NCBI GenBank assembly: GCA_023423795.1
Contig: JAFAEX010000315.1
Location: 1 to 23,973 of the forward strand
Source: Chloroflexota bacterium
GTDB taxonomy: Bacteria > Chloroflexota > Chloroflexia > Thermomicrobiales > UBA6265
Length of the DNA stretch: 23,973 bases
Reading direction: 5' to 3'
The position numbers and the translations under genes were made by a program. Of this stretch, positions 1 to 7,516 are shown one piece after another (the stretch's first letter is position 1; every line of letters starts with the position of its first letter). A model generated the notes under the pieces. The model was given only the letters and a program-made list of their open reading frames with translations, had not been told where the DNA came from and made no database searches.

Positions 1-49
1 CCTGTCGCCTGTCGCCTGTCGCCTGTCGCCTGTCGCCTGTCGCCTGTCG
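1..49. repeat. Tandem heptanucleotide array (CCTGTCG)x7
   Basis: Seven exact head-to-tail copies of CCTGTCG fill the first 49 bases, and one more base starts a decayed copy (CCTCGTC) that runs up to the stop codon of the aminotransferase gene at 57-59. The array is cut by the window edge, so the true copy number is unknown. The unit is not a multiple of three and lies just 3' of a gene, so it is read as non-coding. The exact identity of the copies suggests recent slippage. Confidence 0.95.
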
Positions 50-56
50 CCTCGTC

Positions 57-1004
57 TCAGGCAGCGGCCACGCGCCGCCGGACGGGGGTCAGCATGTCGG
101 CGTAGCGCGGATTCTTGCCGCGCACGGTTGCGAAGAACACGTCCGAAATCTGCTTCGTGACCGGGCCGGGGATCGTGCCGACCGGGCGGCCGTCGATGGA
201 GCGGATCGGAGCGACCTGCACGCCAGTGCCGCAGAAGAACGCTTCCTCGGCGAGGTACAGCTCGGAGCGGTCGATCTCGCGCTCGACGGCCGGGATACCG
301 AGGTCGCGGGCGAACTGCATCACCGTGCGGCGGGTGATCCCTTCGAGGATGTCCCCGGTGATCGGGGCCGTGACCAGGATGCCGTCGCGCACCAGGAACA
401 GGTTGCAGGCGCTGCCCTCGGCCACGTGCCCGTGCTGGTCGAGCAGGATCGCCTCGTCGGCGCCCTTCTCTTCCGCCTCGTCCTTGGCCAGCGCGGCGTT
501 GACGTAGGAGCCGGAGAGCTTGCCGCGGCCCGGGATCGCGTTGTCCGGCACCCGGCCCCACGAGGAGACGGCGGCGGCGACGCCCCGCGTATCGAGGTAG
601 TCCCCGAGGGTCATCATGTAGACGGCGAGTTCGGAGTTGAGCCCCTTCAGCCGCGGGGTGAGTTGCACGTTCGACTTGTAGACGAACGGCCGGATGTAGA
701 CGTCGCCGGTTGGCGCGTTGCGCTCCACCAGTTCGGCGATGACGGCGGCCAGCGATTCCCGGTCGAACGGCAGTTCGCAGCGCAGTAGCCGGGCGGAATT
801 GAGCAGCCGCGCGCAGTGCTCCGGCAGCCGGAAGATGTTGATCGTCTCGCCGTCGGCGTCGAGGTAGCCGCGGATGCCGGCGAAGGCCCCGGTGCCGTAC
901 TGGAGGGCGTGGGTGCCGACGCTCACCTTCGCCTCGGTAAAGGGGATGAACTCGCCTTCGAAGTAGGCGATGTCGAGCATCGGCGAGGGCGACGACTGGG
1001 CCAT
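57..1004 (-). CDS. ilvE: Branched-chain amino acid aminotransferase (PLP fold type IV)
   Basis: The 315-residue product is the usual length for IlvE. It transfers the amino group between Leu/Ile/Val and 2-oxoglutarate in the cytoplasm, the last step of branched-chain amino acid synthesis and the first of their breakdown. Visible family marks are FEGEFIPF near the start, HALQYGTGAFAGIRGY (32-47), the Schiff-base lysine in GRGKLSGSYVNAAL (Lys162), VAEGSACNLFLV (194-205) and the cofactor-phosphate segment TGDILEGITRRTV (216-228). The ATG at 1004 is chosen over an upstream in-frame ATG at 1076 because homology starts here and GGGAG lies just upstream; MLDIAYF at 980 is a weaker alternative. It is divergent from the zinc-ribbon gene, with no other ilv gene in view. 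D-amino acid transaminase and ADC lyase share the fold, but length and motifs favour IlvE. Confidence 0.92.
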   Translation of the reverse strand: MAQSSPSPMLDIAYFEGEFIPFTEAKVSVGTHALQYGTGAFAGIRGYLDADGETINIFRLPEHCARLLNSARLLRCELPFDRESLAAVIAELVERNAPTGDVYIRPFVYKSNVQLTPRLKGLNSELAVYMMTLGDYLDTRGVAAAVSSWGRVPDNAIPGRGKLSGSYVNAALAKDEAEEKGADEAILLDQHGHVAEGSACNLFLVRDGILVTAPITGDILEGITRRTVMQFARDLGIPAVEREIDRSELYLAEEAFFCGTGVQVAPIRSIDGRPVGTIPGPVTKQISDVFFATVRGKNPRYADMLTPVRRRVAAA

Positions 1005-1124
1005 GGCGGACGGTCTCCCGGTTGACGGCCCCGGCGGCGAACACGCGGGGCGGGGCTGTTGGCGGCCCGGCGCCACACGGCAGCGGACGCGCCGCGCCGA
1101 TGGTGGCCCGGGGACAGGATCGGA

Positions 1125-1133
1125 AGTATGGCA
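1125..1133 (-). promoter_or_regulatory. Possible extended -10 promoter for the aminotransferase gene
   Basis: On the minus strand the string TGC-CATACT forms an extended -10 element (TGn plus 4 of 6 matches to TATAAT). No convincing -35 hexamer lies 16-18 bases upstream. Transcription would start near 1118, giving a leader of about 114 nt. This rests on sequence pattern only. Confidence 0.3.
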
Positions 1134-1247
1134 CAGCGATTCCCGGCCGACCGGCGCGATGGCACGGGCCTTGCCTCCCTGCGGGCAGCGGTGGTCGGGT
1201 GTGCATTCTCCGGCCCACGGATTCCTATCCCGAAAGGAGCCGGTTTC

Positions 1248-1511
1248 ATGGCCCGGTTGTTCTGGCAGCGATGCCCGCGGTGCGGCCGGCTGACGCTGTC
1301 GCGCCTCGGCGCAACCACCGTCTGCGACTGCTCGCGCGGCGTCCCCGGCCCGGAAAGCCGGCCGCAGCAGGCGGCGCCGTTCTCGTCCGGCGTCACCCCG
1401 GCGCTGCCGGCGTCCACCCCGGCCCCGGCGCTCGTCCTGCTCACGCCCGAGCAGGATGCCGCCGCCCGCCGGTTGCTCGCCTCGGTCTTCCCGAACGGGT
1501 TCGACTTCTAA
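1248..1511 (+). CDS. Small zinc-ribbon-like protein, function unknown
   Basis: An 87-residue protein. A near-perfect ribosome binding site (AAAGGAG) sits 8 nt upstream of the ATG, so this start is preferred over any longer reading. The N-terminus carries Cys9-x2-Cys12 (CPRCGRLTL) and Cys26-x-Cys28 (VCDC), a pattern expected to hold one zinc ion in a small ribbon. Residues 30-62 are a Pro/Ala/Ser-rich linker. The C-terminus (LTPEQDAAARRLLASVF) looks helical. I do not recognise a named family. The next gene starts 41 nt downstream on the same strand but seems to have its own -10 element. Nucleic-acid or protein binding is plausible but not shown. Confidence 0.75.
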   Translation: MARLFWQRCPRCGRLTLSRLGATTVCDCSRGVPGPESRPQQAAPFSSGVTPALPASTPAPALVLLTPEQDAAARRLLASVFPNGFDF

Positions 1512-1536
1512 ACCGACCCGGATGGCAGCGTTCGCG

Positions 1537-1545
1537 TGCTACCGT
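1537..1545 (+). promoter_or_regulatory. Extended -10 element placed for a leaderless transcript
   Basis: TGC-TACCGT is an extended -10 motif ending 7 nt before the ATG at 1553. No Shine-Dalgarno sequence precedes that ATG. This spacing puts the transcription start at or next to the start codon, the usual geometry of leaderless mRNAs. Confidence 0.4.
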
Positions 1546-1552
1546 TGCCGCC

Positions 1553-2524
1553 ATGGAGCGCACCGGCGGGCAACGGGTCGAGGATGACGGCGCGGCGTCC
1601 CGCATGGACGCCGAGGGGCGGGAACCCGTTCGTGGCCGCAACCCGCCGCCACGGCACCCGATGGAGCGCCCGTTTTGGTTGGTCGCGGTTGTCGCCAACG
1701 CGATCGCGGTGGTGGTCGTGATCGGCGGGCTCGCCGGGCTGGATCGCCTGCCGGAGTCGGTGACGGACGGGCCGTGGGACGAACTGCTCGCCACGGTGCT
1801 GGTTGCGGTGCTCGTCTGGCCGGCGTTGGCCGCCGTGCGGTCGCGGCTGGAAGAAGCGTGGGCGCTGGGGTCCTCGCTGCCGGTCGCGCCCGATGCGGCC
1901 ATCGCCGCGTTGGCTAAGGAGGTCGCCTACGAGATGGGCATTCGGCCGCCAGGGCTGCGGTTGCTGGCCAACGGCCCGACCGACCGCTACCCGGCGGTCG
2001 TCGCGTGGGGTCACGGGCCGGTGCTGGTCGATCGACTGCTGGTGAATGCGCTGTGGCCTGCCCACCCGCGCATCCTCGCCTTCGTCATCGCCCACGGAAT
2101 GGCCGGCATCCGGCTTGGCCACACGCGGCGCATGGATGCCGTGCTGCTCGGCGTGGCGGCGGAGATTCCCGTCCTCGGCGGCTGGCTGGAACGCACGCAG
2201 ACCGCGTCGCGGGACCGGCTGGCGGCGTGGATTGCGCCGGACGGGGCGGCGGCGCTGACCGTGCTCGCCACCGGCAACACCCGCTGGGACGAAGCGCCGC
2301 TCGATGAGTTGCGTGCGGCCGCGACCGCATTGCCCAACACGGGCTGGCTGCGCGCGTCTGCCGCGTTCGGGGAACCGGAGCCGCTGCTGGGCAGGGTGGC
2401 CGCGCTGGACCGGCTTGGCCTGCTGCCGGATCGATGCGTCGGGGACGGCTCGATGGAGCCGACGGTTGTCGCCGGAGCGGCCGATGGGCTGGCCGAGCGG
2501 GTCAGGACTCCAGCGCCTCGTTGA
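1553..2524 (+). CDS. Membrane-anchored M48-like protein with a destroyed metalloprotease site
   Basis: A 323-residue protein with a Pro/Arg-rich cytoplasmic start, two hydrophobic stretches (about 41-62 and 78-96), then a soluble region that follows the layout of M48 peptidases: PVLVDRLLVNAL (about 156-167), then ILAFVIA-H181-GMAG185-IRLGH. In active M48 enzymes this helix reads HExxH. Here the catalytic Glu is Gly182 and the second zinc His is Gly185, so zinc binding and catalysis should be lost. The downstream segment SRDRLAAWIA also lacks the Glu of the usual ExxADRLA third-ligand motif. It is read as a pseudoenzyme. The start is uncertain: ATG at 1604 or 1661 would trim the N-terminus without touching the membrane segments. 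Its last 23 nt overlap the convergent TlpA gene. The frame is intact to the stop, so it is not an obvious pseudogene. Confidence 0.7.
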   Translation: MERTGGQRVEDDGAASRMDAEGREPVRGRNPPPRHPMERPFWLVAVVANAIAVVVVIGGLAGLDRLPESVTDGPWDELLATVLVAVLVWPALAAVRSRLEEAWALGSSLPVAPDAAIAALAKEVAYEMGIRPPGLRLLANGPTDRYPAVVAWGHGPVLVDRLLVNALWPAHPRILAFVIAHGMAGIRLGHTRRMDAVLLGVAAEIPVLGGWLERTQTASRDRLAAWIAPDGAAALTVLATGNTRWDEAPLDELRAAATALPNTGWLRASAAFGEPEPLLGRVAALDRLGLLPDRCVGDGSMEPTVVAGAADGLAERVRTPAPR

Positions 2525-3182
2525 CGCCGTAGGCCAGTTGTGCTTCCGAGACGGGGCCGAGGTGGTAGCGCACGATCCGGCCGTCCGGCGCGATGAACAC
2601 CGTCGCCGGGTAGGCCTCGGGCAGCTTGAACGCCGCCTGGATCGGGCCGACGCCGGGCTGGTCCGTATCCGTGTCGCGCCCGATCGGGTAGGTCAGCCCG
2701 TATTCCTCGACGAAGGCGCGGGCGTCGGCGTCGGTGTCGGTGCGGATGCCGACGCCGACCACGACGGCATCCGTCGCGTCCGTCGCGAAGGCTTCCAGGA
2801 TAGGGGTCTCCTCGCGGCAGGGGAGGCACCACGAGGCCCAGAAGTTGAGCACGACGACCTTGCCGCGCAGGTCGGCCAGCGTGAGCGGCGTGCCGTCCAG
2901 CAGGGTCAGGGTGAAATCGGGAGCCATCTCGCCGGTGACGTTGCTGGCCCGCCCGCCGAGATCGCCGGCGTCCGGCTGGCGGACGCGGTCGGCGGCCCAG
3001 ATCGCGAGCAGGACGGCGACGATGAGCAGGCCGAGCAGCAGCGGCGTCCACTTGCCGAAGCGGCCGTAGCCGACCCGGCCGTGCGACTCCGGCTGCTCCT
3101 CGGCGAGCGTCGCGCCGGGCGGGGCGTCGGGTGCGCCATTCGCCTGCTGTTCGATGGACGTGTCGTTCCGGTCCTCCGTCAT
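2502..3182 (-). CDS. TlpA-family membrane-anchored thiol-disulfide oxidoreductase
   Basis: A 226-residue protein with a charged, Gln/Pro-rich N-terminal tail, one membrane anchor (about 47-63) and an extracytoplasmic thioredoxin domain (about 84-226). The domain shows APDFTLTLLDG, the active site WCLPC (Cys119, Cys122) and the cis-proline turn YPATVFI (Pro192), as in TlpA/ResA/CcmG proteins. Such proteins reduce disulfides outside the membrane, often on apocytochromes or metal-carrier proteins. The gene starts 3 nt after the stop of the anchored hypothetical protein at 3186-3725, so the two are almost surely co-transcribed and translationally linked. No cytochrome maturation gene is nearby, so the target is unknown. 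Its 3' end overlaps the convergent M48-like gene. Confidence 0.88.
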   Translation of the reverse strand: MTEDRNDTSIEQQANGAPDAPPGATLAEEQPESHGRVGYGRFGKWTPLLLGLLIVAVLLAIWAADRVRQPDAGDLGGRASNVTGEMAPDFTLTLLDGTPLTLADLRGKVVVLNFWASWCLPCREETPILEAFATDATDAVVVGVGIRTDTDADARAFVEEYGLTYPIGRDTDTDQPGVGPIQAAFKLPEAYPATVFIAPDGRIVRYHLGPVSEAQLAYGVNEALES

Positions 3183-3185
3183 GGC

Positions 3186-3725
3186 CTAAGGCAACCCCTC
3201 GATCGCGGCGCGCACCTTCGCCCGCTGCTCGTCGCTCCCACCCGGCATCGCCACGGCGACGTTGCTGCCCTGCACGATCATCGGCGGCGGCGGGTCGGAG
3301 GTCGGGATCTCCGCCCGGTCCGCCTCCGGCATGACCGAGGCCGGGAGCACCGCGTATGGGTCCGCGGCCTCCACGTCGCGCTGGGCCGTCTCCGGGTCCG
3401 TGAAGATGAACAGGTAGAGCGGTTCGCCGTCCACCGTCAGCCCCTGCCCGGGTGCGGAGAGTTCGCCCAGCGGCACGCCCTGCTGCGTCTGCTGCACCGC
3501 CAGCCCCTGCGCCTCGAGCGCGCGGACGACGTCGATCACCTTGATCTGCCCGGGCGTGGGTGGGGGAGGCGGCGGCGTGGACGGCCCGATGCGCACCGTT
3601 CCGGTCGCCAGCAGCACGGCGAGCACGGCGAGCACGGCGGCCAGCCCGAAGAAGAAGATACTGGACGCCGACAACGGCCGCCTTCCCGATGATTGCGACC
3701 TCTTGCTCGGTTGCTGCTGTTCCAT
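3186..3725 (-). CDS. Single-pass membrane protein of unknown function, partner of TlpA-like gene
   Basis: A 179-residue protein starting MEQQQPSKRS. GGAGGG lies 7 nt upstream of this ATG, which is preferred over an in-frame ATG at 3797. A basic tail leads into one membrane segment (about 23-45, FFFGLAAVLAVLAVLLATG), followed by a polyproline hinge (TPPPPPPTPG) and a soluble domain outside the membrane. That domain starts IKVIDVVRALEAQGLAVQQ, which looks like an alpha/beta unit. I do not recognise the family. It contains no Cys, so it is not itself a thiol enzyme. Tight coupling with the downstream TlpA-like gene suggests a shared extracytoplasmic task. Confidence 0.7.
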   Translation of the reverse strand: MEQQQPSKRSQSSGRRPLSASSIFFFGLAAVLAVLAVLLATGTVRIGPSTPPPPPPTPGQIKVIDVVRALEAQGLAVQQTQQGVPLGELSAPGQGLTVDGEPLYLFIFTDPETAQRDVEAADPYAVLPASVMPEADRAEIPTSDPPPPMIVQGSNVAVAMPGGSDEQRAKVRAAIEGLP

Positions 3726-3744
3726 CGGCGCGCCCTCCGTCCAA

Positions 3745-3750
3745 AGGGTA
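3745..3750 (-). promoter_or_regulatory. Possible -10 element of the hypothetical-TlpA pair
   Basis: TACCCT on the minus strand lies about 20 nt upstream of the start codon at 3725. The SD sequence fits between it and the ATG. No good -35 hexamer is visible. Confidence 0.25.
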
Positions 3751-3899
3751 CGCCGCGGGCGCGGCGGCGTGCAGCAAGCGTGATCCGGCCCGCGCACGGC
3801 TGCCGGGTCACCAACCGGTTTCGGCCGCTAGCCCGGATCGGGTGTGATGATGGCGGGCCAAAGCCCCGACCATCCGCGATGTGCCGGCGCGAGCGATGG

Positions 3900-6056
3900 T
3901 CATTCCCCGCGGCGCTGCGCTCCGCCGGACCCGCCCTCGATCTGCGGCGCGAGTCCGGCCGCGCGCAATGCCGCGATGGCCTCGGTCGCGGCCGGGTCGT
4001 CGCTCGGGAGGAGCAGGATGACGCCCTCGCCGTGGGGTTCCGCCGGCCAGCCCTGCCCGCGGGCGACCGCCAGCACCGCGTCGAGGTCGGCCCCGTCGTC
4101 CGGCGTGACGATCAGCGCGCGCCGCACGCGAACCCGGCGAACGCCGCGCGCCCACGCCTGCAGCCGCTCCTCCAGCGCCACCGGCAGTGCCACGCCGGCC
4201 TGCCGGGTCAGGAACGACGTCACCTGCGCGAGGTCGAACCCGGCGTTGAGCGCCCGGGCCAGCGCCGCTTCCGTCAGCCGGACCGTCGATTCCCGGCTCG
4301 GTTCGTCGGCCTCGGCGAACGCCGTCAGCGCCCAGATCCGGAGCGGCGACGGCCGCAGCAGCCGGACCAGCCCGTCCTCGGCGATGGCGATGGCCGCGCC
4401 GTCCGCGCTGCCCTCGCCGGGCGGGGCCGGCATCGCGCCGCCGGAGGCTAGCACCCGCCCGGTGGCCGTCAGCCGCACCGCCCGCTGGCGGAGTGCGCGC
4501 GCCGTCGCCACGTCCACGATCCCGAACCAGGCGAAGGCCGTCACCAGTTCGATGCCGACCGCGTCGGCGGTCGCGGCCAGCCGCGCGTCCTCTTCGTCGC
4601 CGCCCGCGTCGGCTTCCCCGGCGAGGCGGGCGGTTGCCGCGGTGAACGCCGAGCCGAGCAGGTCCGGGTCGCGGGCGGCGAGGCGCGCCGAGGCGGCGTC
4701 CAACGGGAACCATGCTCCGGATGCCAGCATGGCCTCAGGATCCGCCAGCAGCGCGAGCAGCCGTGCCCGCGCCGCCCGCCAATCGACGCCCCAGACCTCG
4801 ATCTCCGGGCGCCCGGCGGCTTCGGCCCAACCGGTGGTCGCCAGCCAGCGCGCGCGGAGCCGGTCGGTTTGCTCGTGAAAGGACATATCCCGCCAGCGCC
4901 GCGCGTTCGGCCCGAGCCCGAGCGCCGGCGGATCCTCGTCCCGGTCGATCAGCAGTCCCTCGGCCGTGGCGAGCGCCCGCAGGAACGGGACGTAGCCGGC
5001 GGGCGGCAAATCGCTGCCGCGCCACCAGAGCCGCCGGTTGAAGGCGCGCAGCCGGCCGCGGGTCGGCTCGGCGTCGGCCGGCCAGCCGCCGATGGCGACC
5101 TCGCGCAGCAGCGACAACAGGTCCCAGGCGAGCGCGTCCGGGTGGCGCCACGGCGGGTCCGACACCGCGTCGTCGGGGATCGGCTCCAACGCGGGCAGCG
5201 GACGGCTCGGCGGCGGGGCCGGGTTCCGCACCTCGTCCGGGACGAACAGCAGCCGCTGCCCGTGCGGGCCGTAAGTGTGCAGCACCAGGAGCGACCGTTC
5301 GAGGGTTTCCAGCGCGGTGCGGCGCCGCGCCGCGCCCAGGGCGTCGTCCGCATCGAGTCCGGCCGCGGCGGCCGCCGTCGCGAATGAAACCGGCGCGCCG
5401 CCGGGCGCATCCCGTACCGCTTCCCAGAGGCGGCGGGCATCGGGCCGCAGGCCGGCGACCACTTTGCTGATTCGGCCGGGGTCGGCGATCTGGCGCAGCA
5501 GGCGGCGGGTGACGTCGGAACGATGCCGCGTGCCGGGCGTGACGGGCAGGCCCCATGCGCCGGCTGCGTCGTCGATCTCGCCGTCGTCGAGCCATTCGAC
5601 GAGGACGCGCAAGGGGGTGCCGCTGCGGTCGCCGAGGTCGATCTCGTCGAGGATGCGCCGGAACAGCAGGGCCAGTTCGCGCGGCAAGATGAGCCGGGGA
5701 AGTTCGCCGATCGGCAACTCCGCCTCGTCGCCCTCCCGCGCCAGCAGGCCATGGCGGAACAGGCGCACCGCGACCTCGCGCGCGGCGGCCGGCTCGCACC
5801 TCAACAGCGCCGCGATCTCCGGCACCGTCGCGCCGTGGTCGGGGCTGTCGATGACCAGCGCGCGCACGACCGCGGCCTCGTCGGGGTCCAGCCGCTCCCA
5901 CGCGTCACGCGCGGCGATCGGGTCCGTCATCGAGCGGTAGAGCGCGCCGATGCCTCGGGCGCGGTCGCCACGCCCGAGCGGAACCCGCCACCAGGCGGCG
6001 ATGCGGTCGAGGTCGGCGGCCGGCCGCGCATGGAGCCGCCCGAGCAGGTTGCGCAT
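3900..6056 (-). CDS. Helicase-associated (XPB/Ssl2 N-terminal-like) domain protein without helicase motor
   Basis: A 718-residue cytoplasmic protein with no Walker A or DEAD/H motif. Residues about 558-650 carry the hallmark of the helicase-associated XPB/Ssl2-type domain: LVRLLRPSPLRIWALTAFAE, then VRLTEAALARALNAGFDLAQ and VTSFLTRQAGVALPVALEE, ending in VRRALIV. The N-terminal half contains winged-helix-like segments, for example AAVVRALVIDSPDHGATVPE, which fits a DNA-binding role. Homologues of this form occur in Actinobacteria and Chloroflexi and mostly lack an assigned function. The start is the ATG at 6056 (MRNLLGRLHARPAADL), preceded by a G-rich stretch. An in-frame upstream extension to 6332 is rejected because it would run over the divergent oxidoreductase start and has shadow-like composition. 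Repair or transcription-coupled roles are inference only. Confidence 0.82.
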   Translation of the reverse strand: MRNLLGRLHARPAADLDRIAAWWRVPLGRGDRARGIGALYRSMTDPIAARDAWERLDPDEAAVVRALVIDSPDHGATVPEIAALLRCEPAAAREVAVRLFRHGLLAREGDEAELPIGELPRLILPRELALLFRRILDEIDLGDRSGTPLRVLVEWLDDGEIDDAAGAWGLPVTPGTRHRSDVTRRLLRQIADPGRISKVVAGLRPDARRLWEAVRDAPGGAPVSFATAAAAAGLDADDALGAARRRTALETLERSLLVLHTYGPHGQRLLFVPDEVRNPAPPPSRPLPALEPIPDDAVSDPPWRHPDALAWDLLSLLREVAIGGWPADAEPTRGRLRAFNRRLWWRGSDLPPAGYVPFLRALATAEGLLIDRDEDPPALGLGPNARRWRDMSFHEQTDRLRARWLATTGWAEAAGRPEIEVWGVDWRAARARLLALLADPEAMLASGAWFPLDAASARLAARDPDLLGSAFTAATARLAGEADAGGDEEDARLAATADAVGIELVTAFAWFGIVDVATARALRQRAVRLTATGRVLASGGAMPAPPGEGSADGAAIAIAEDGLVRLLRPSPLRIWALTAFAEADEPSRESTVRLTEAALARALNAGFDLAQVTSFLTRQAGVALPVALEERLQAWARGVRRVRVRRALIVTPDDGADLDAVLAVARGQGWPAEPHGEGVILLLPSDDPAATEAIAALRAAGLAPQIEGGSGGAQRRGE

Positions 6057-6092
6057 CCCCACCCCCGAACGCCAGCGTCGAACCGTGCGCCA

Positions 6093-6098
6093 AGGATA
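6093..6098 (-). promoter_or_regulatory. Possible -10 element of the helicase-associated gene
   Basis: TATCCT on the minus strand lies 36 nt before the ATG at 6056, with only a weak -35 (GCGACG) 17 bases further upstream. It lies in the 208-bp divergent gap shared with the oxidoreductase gene. Confidence 0.25.
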
Positions 6099-6152
6099 CG
6101 GCGGTTGCGCCGCCCCGTCGCCGCGCCCGCCGGGATCACCGCGCCGCTGCGA

Positions 6153-6158
6153 TACACT
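6153..6158 (+). promoter_or_regulatory. Possible -10 element of the FAD oxidoreductase gene
   Basis: TACACT (4 of 6 to consensus) lies about 105 nt upstream of the ATG at 6265. No clear -35 is seen. The leader it would make includes a small GGGAG-GA-CTCCC hairpin near 6188-6199. Confidence 0.25.
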
Positions 6159-6264
6159 CCCGATCCTGATCGAGCGGACGCCAGCGAGGGAGGACTCCCG
6201 CCCGTTCGCGTTCGCCGCCGCCACCCGGCCGACCACCGGGGCCGCTCCACAGGTGCCGCCAACG

Positions 6265-7500
6265 ATGACCGCATCCCACCCGGCCAACCCGTCGCCCGAT
6301 GTCGTCGTCGTCGGCGGCGGCGTCAACGGCACGTCGATCGCCTACCGGCTGGCCGCCGACGGCCGCCGCGTGCTGCTGCTGGAGCGGCGCGGCATCTGCT
6401 CCGGCGCGTCCGGCCGCAACGGCGGGATGACCGGCGCCGGTTCGTCCATGCACGCCCACACCGCCGCCGGGCGGGCGGTCTACGCGCTGACCACCCGCAA
6501 CCTGCGCATGCTGCGCGAATTGCCCGAAGAACTGGGAACCGGGTTCGACCTGGTGCTGCCCGGCAGCCTCGACGTCATCACCACGCCGGAGGAGCACGCC
6601 CACCTGACGGAAGCGATCGCCGAGCAGCGCGCCGCCGGCATCCCGGTCGCGTTGCTGGGGCCGGAAGACACCCGCGACCTGTTGCCGGCGCTGTCCCCGG
6701 ATGTCCTCGGCGCCGCCTGGGCGGAGGACCGTGGACACCTCTGGCCGTTCGCGCTGGTCAACGGGTTCGCCGATGCGGCCCGCCGCCACGGCGCGGCGGT
6801 CCGAACCTGGGCCGGCGTGCAGTCGCTGCACCGGCACGGCGACCGCGTCGGCGGCGTCGTCCTCGCCGACGGCACGGTCATCCCGGCGGGCGAGGTAGTG
6901 CTCGCCACCAACGCCTACACGCCCGAATTGCTGCCCGATTTGCCCGCCGGGGCGATCGTTCCCGCGCGCGGACAGATCCTCGTGACCCAGCCGTTGCCGC
7001 CGGTGCTGCCGCGCCCGTTCGGCACCAACTTCGACAAGGAATACGGCCGCCAGACGCCGACCGGGCAGATCCTTTGCGGCGGCTACCGGCGGCTGGACAC
7101 CGGCGAAGGCCTGGGCACTTACGAGGAAAAGGTGACGCCTGCGGTGCTGTCCGGCATCGCCCGCTGCCTGACGACGCTCTTCCCGGGGTTGCGCGACGGC
7201 GGCGTGAAGGTGATGCGCGCCTGGGCGGGGATCATGGGGTTCACGGCGGACGGCCTGCCCCTGATCGGCCGCTACGATCCGGCGCCCGGCCTGACCCTTG
7301 CCGCCGGGTTCAACGGCGGCGGCTTCTCGTGGGGCGCGGCGGTTGGTATCGCCGTCGCCGACCTGCTCGCCGGCCGCGACCCGGGGCTGGACCTCGACCC
7401 GTTCCGGCCCGACCGTTTCCACGGCGCGGGCACGGCCTGGGCCAACCCGTTCACCGCCGGTGAGAAAAGCAACCCGCGGTCCTTGACGGCTCCTGCCTGA
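6265..7500 (+). CDS. FAD-dependent oxidoreductase of the DAO family
   Basis: A 411-residue flavoenzyme. The N-terminal Rossmann fold reads VVVVGGGVNGTSIAYRLA (13-30), followed by LLLER, which binds the ADP ribose of FAD. SGASGRNGGMTG (46-57) is the signature seen in the PuuB / sarcosine oxidase beta / proline-dehydrogenase-like branch. The C-terminal cap shows RAWAGIMGFTADGLPLIG and a Gly-rich FNGGGFSWG segment that contact the flavin. Members oxidise the C-N bond of amines, N-methyl amino acids or D-amino acids. The substrate cannot be read from sequence. The ATG at 6265 is chosen because the nucleotide-binding fold begins 10 residues later and AGGTG lies upstream. It is monocistronic, divergent from the helicase-associated gene and convergent with the sugar dehydrogenase. 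Confidence 0.87.
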   Translation: MTASHPANPSPDVVVVGGGVNGTSIAYRLAADGRRVLLLERRGICSGASGRNGGMTGAGSSMHAHTAAGRAVYALTTRNLRMLRELPEELGTGFDLVLPGSLDVITTPEEHAHLTEAIAEQRAAGIPVALLGPEDTRDLLPALSPDVLGAAWAEDRGHLWPFALVNGFADAARRHGAAVRTWAGVQSLHRHGDRVGGVVLADGTVIPAGEVVLATNAYTPELLPDLPAGAIVPARGQILVTQPLPPVLPRPFGTNFDKEYGRQTPTGQILCGGYRRLDTGEGLGTYEEKVTPAVLSGIARCLTTLFPGLRDGGVKVMRAWAGIMGFTADGLPLIGRYDPAPGLTLAAGFNGGGFSWGAAVGIAVADLLAGRDPGLDLDPFRPDRFHGAGTAWANPFTAGEKSNPRSLTAPA

Positions 7501-7516
7501 ACGACCGGACAGGAGC
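7489..7516 (+). terminator. Weak stem-loop at the end of the oxidoreductase gene
   Basis: GCTCCTG (7489-7495) pairs with CAGGAGC (7510-7516) around a loop holding the stop codon. There is no T-tract, so this is at best a non-canonical terminator or 3'-end protector. The remaining convergent gap to 7642 shows nothing else I can support. Confidence 0.25.

Noticed and set aside
1..49. Possible CRISPR or iteron array.
   Set aside because: Units are 7 bp with no spacers, far too short for CRISPR. There is no AT-rich stretch or replication gene to support an origin.
1059..1247. N-terminal extension of the zinc-ribbon protein to an upstream start.
   Set aside because: The AAAGGAG site sits exactly before the ATG at 1248, and the upstream frame has no family-like sequence.
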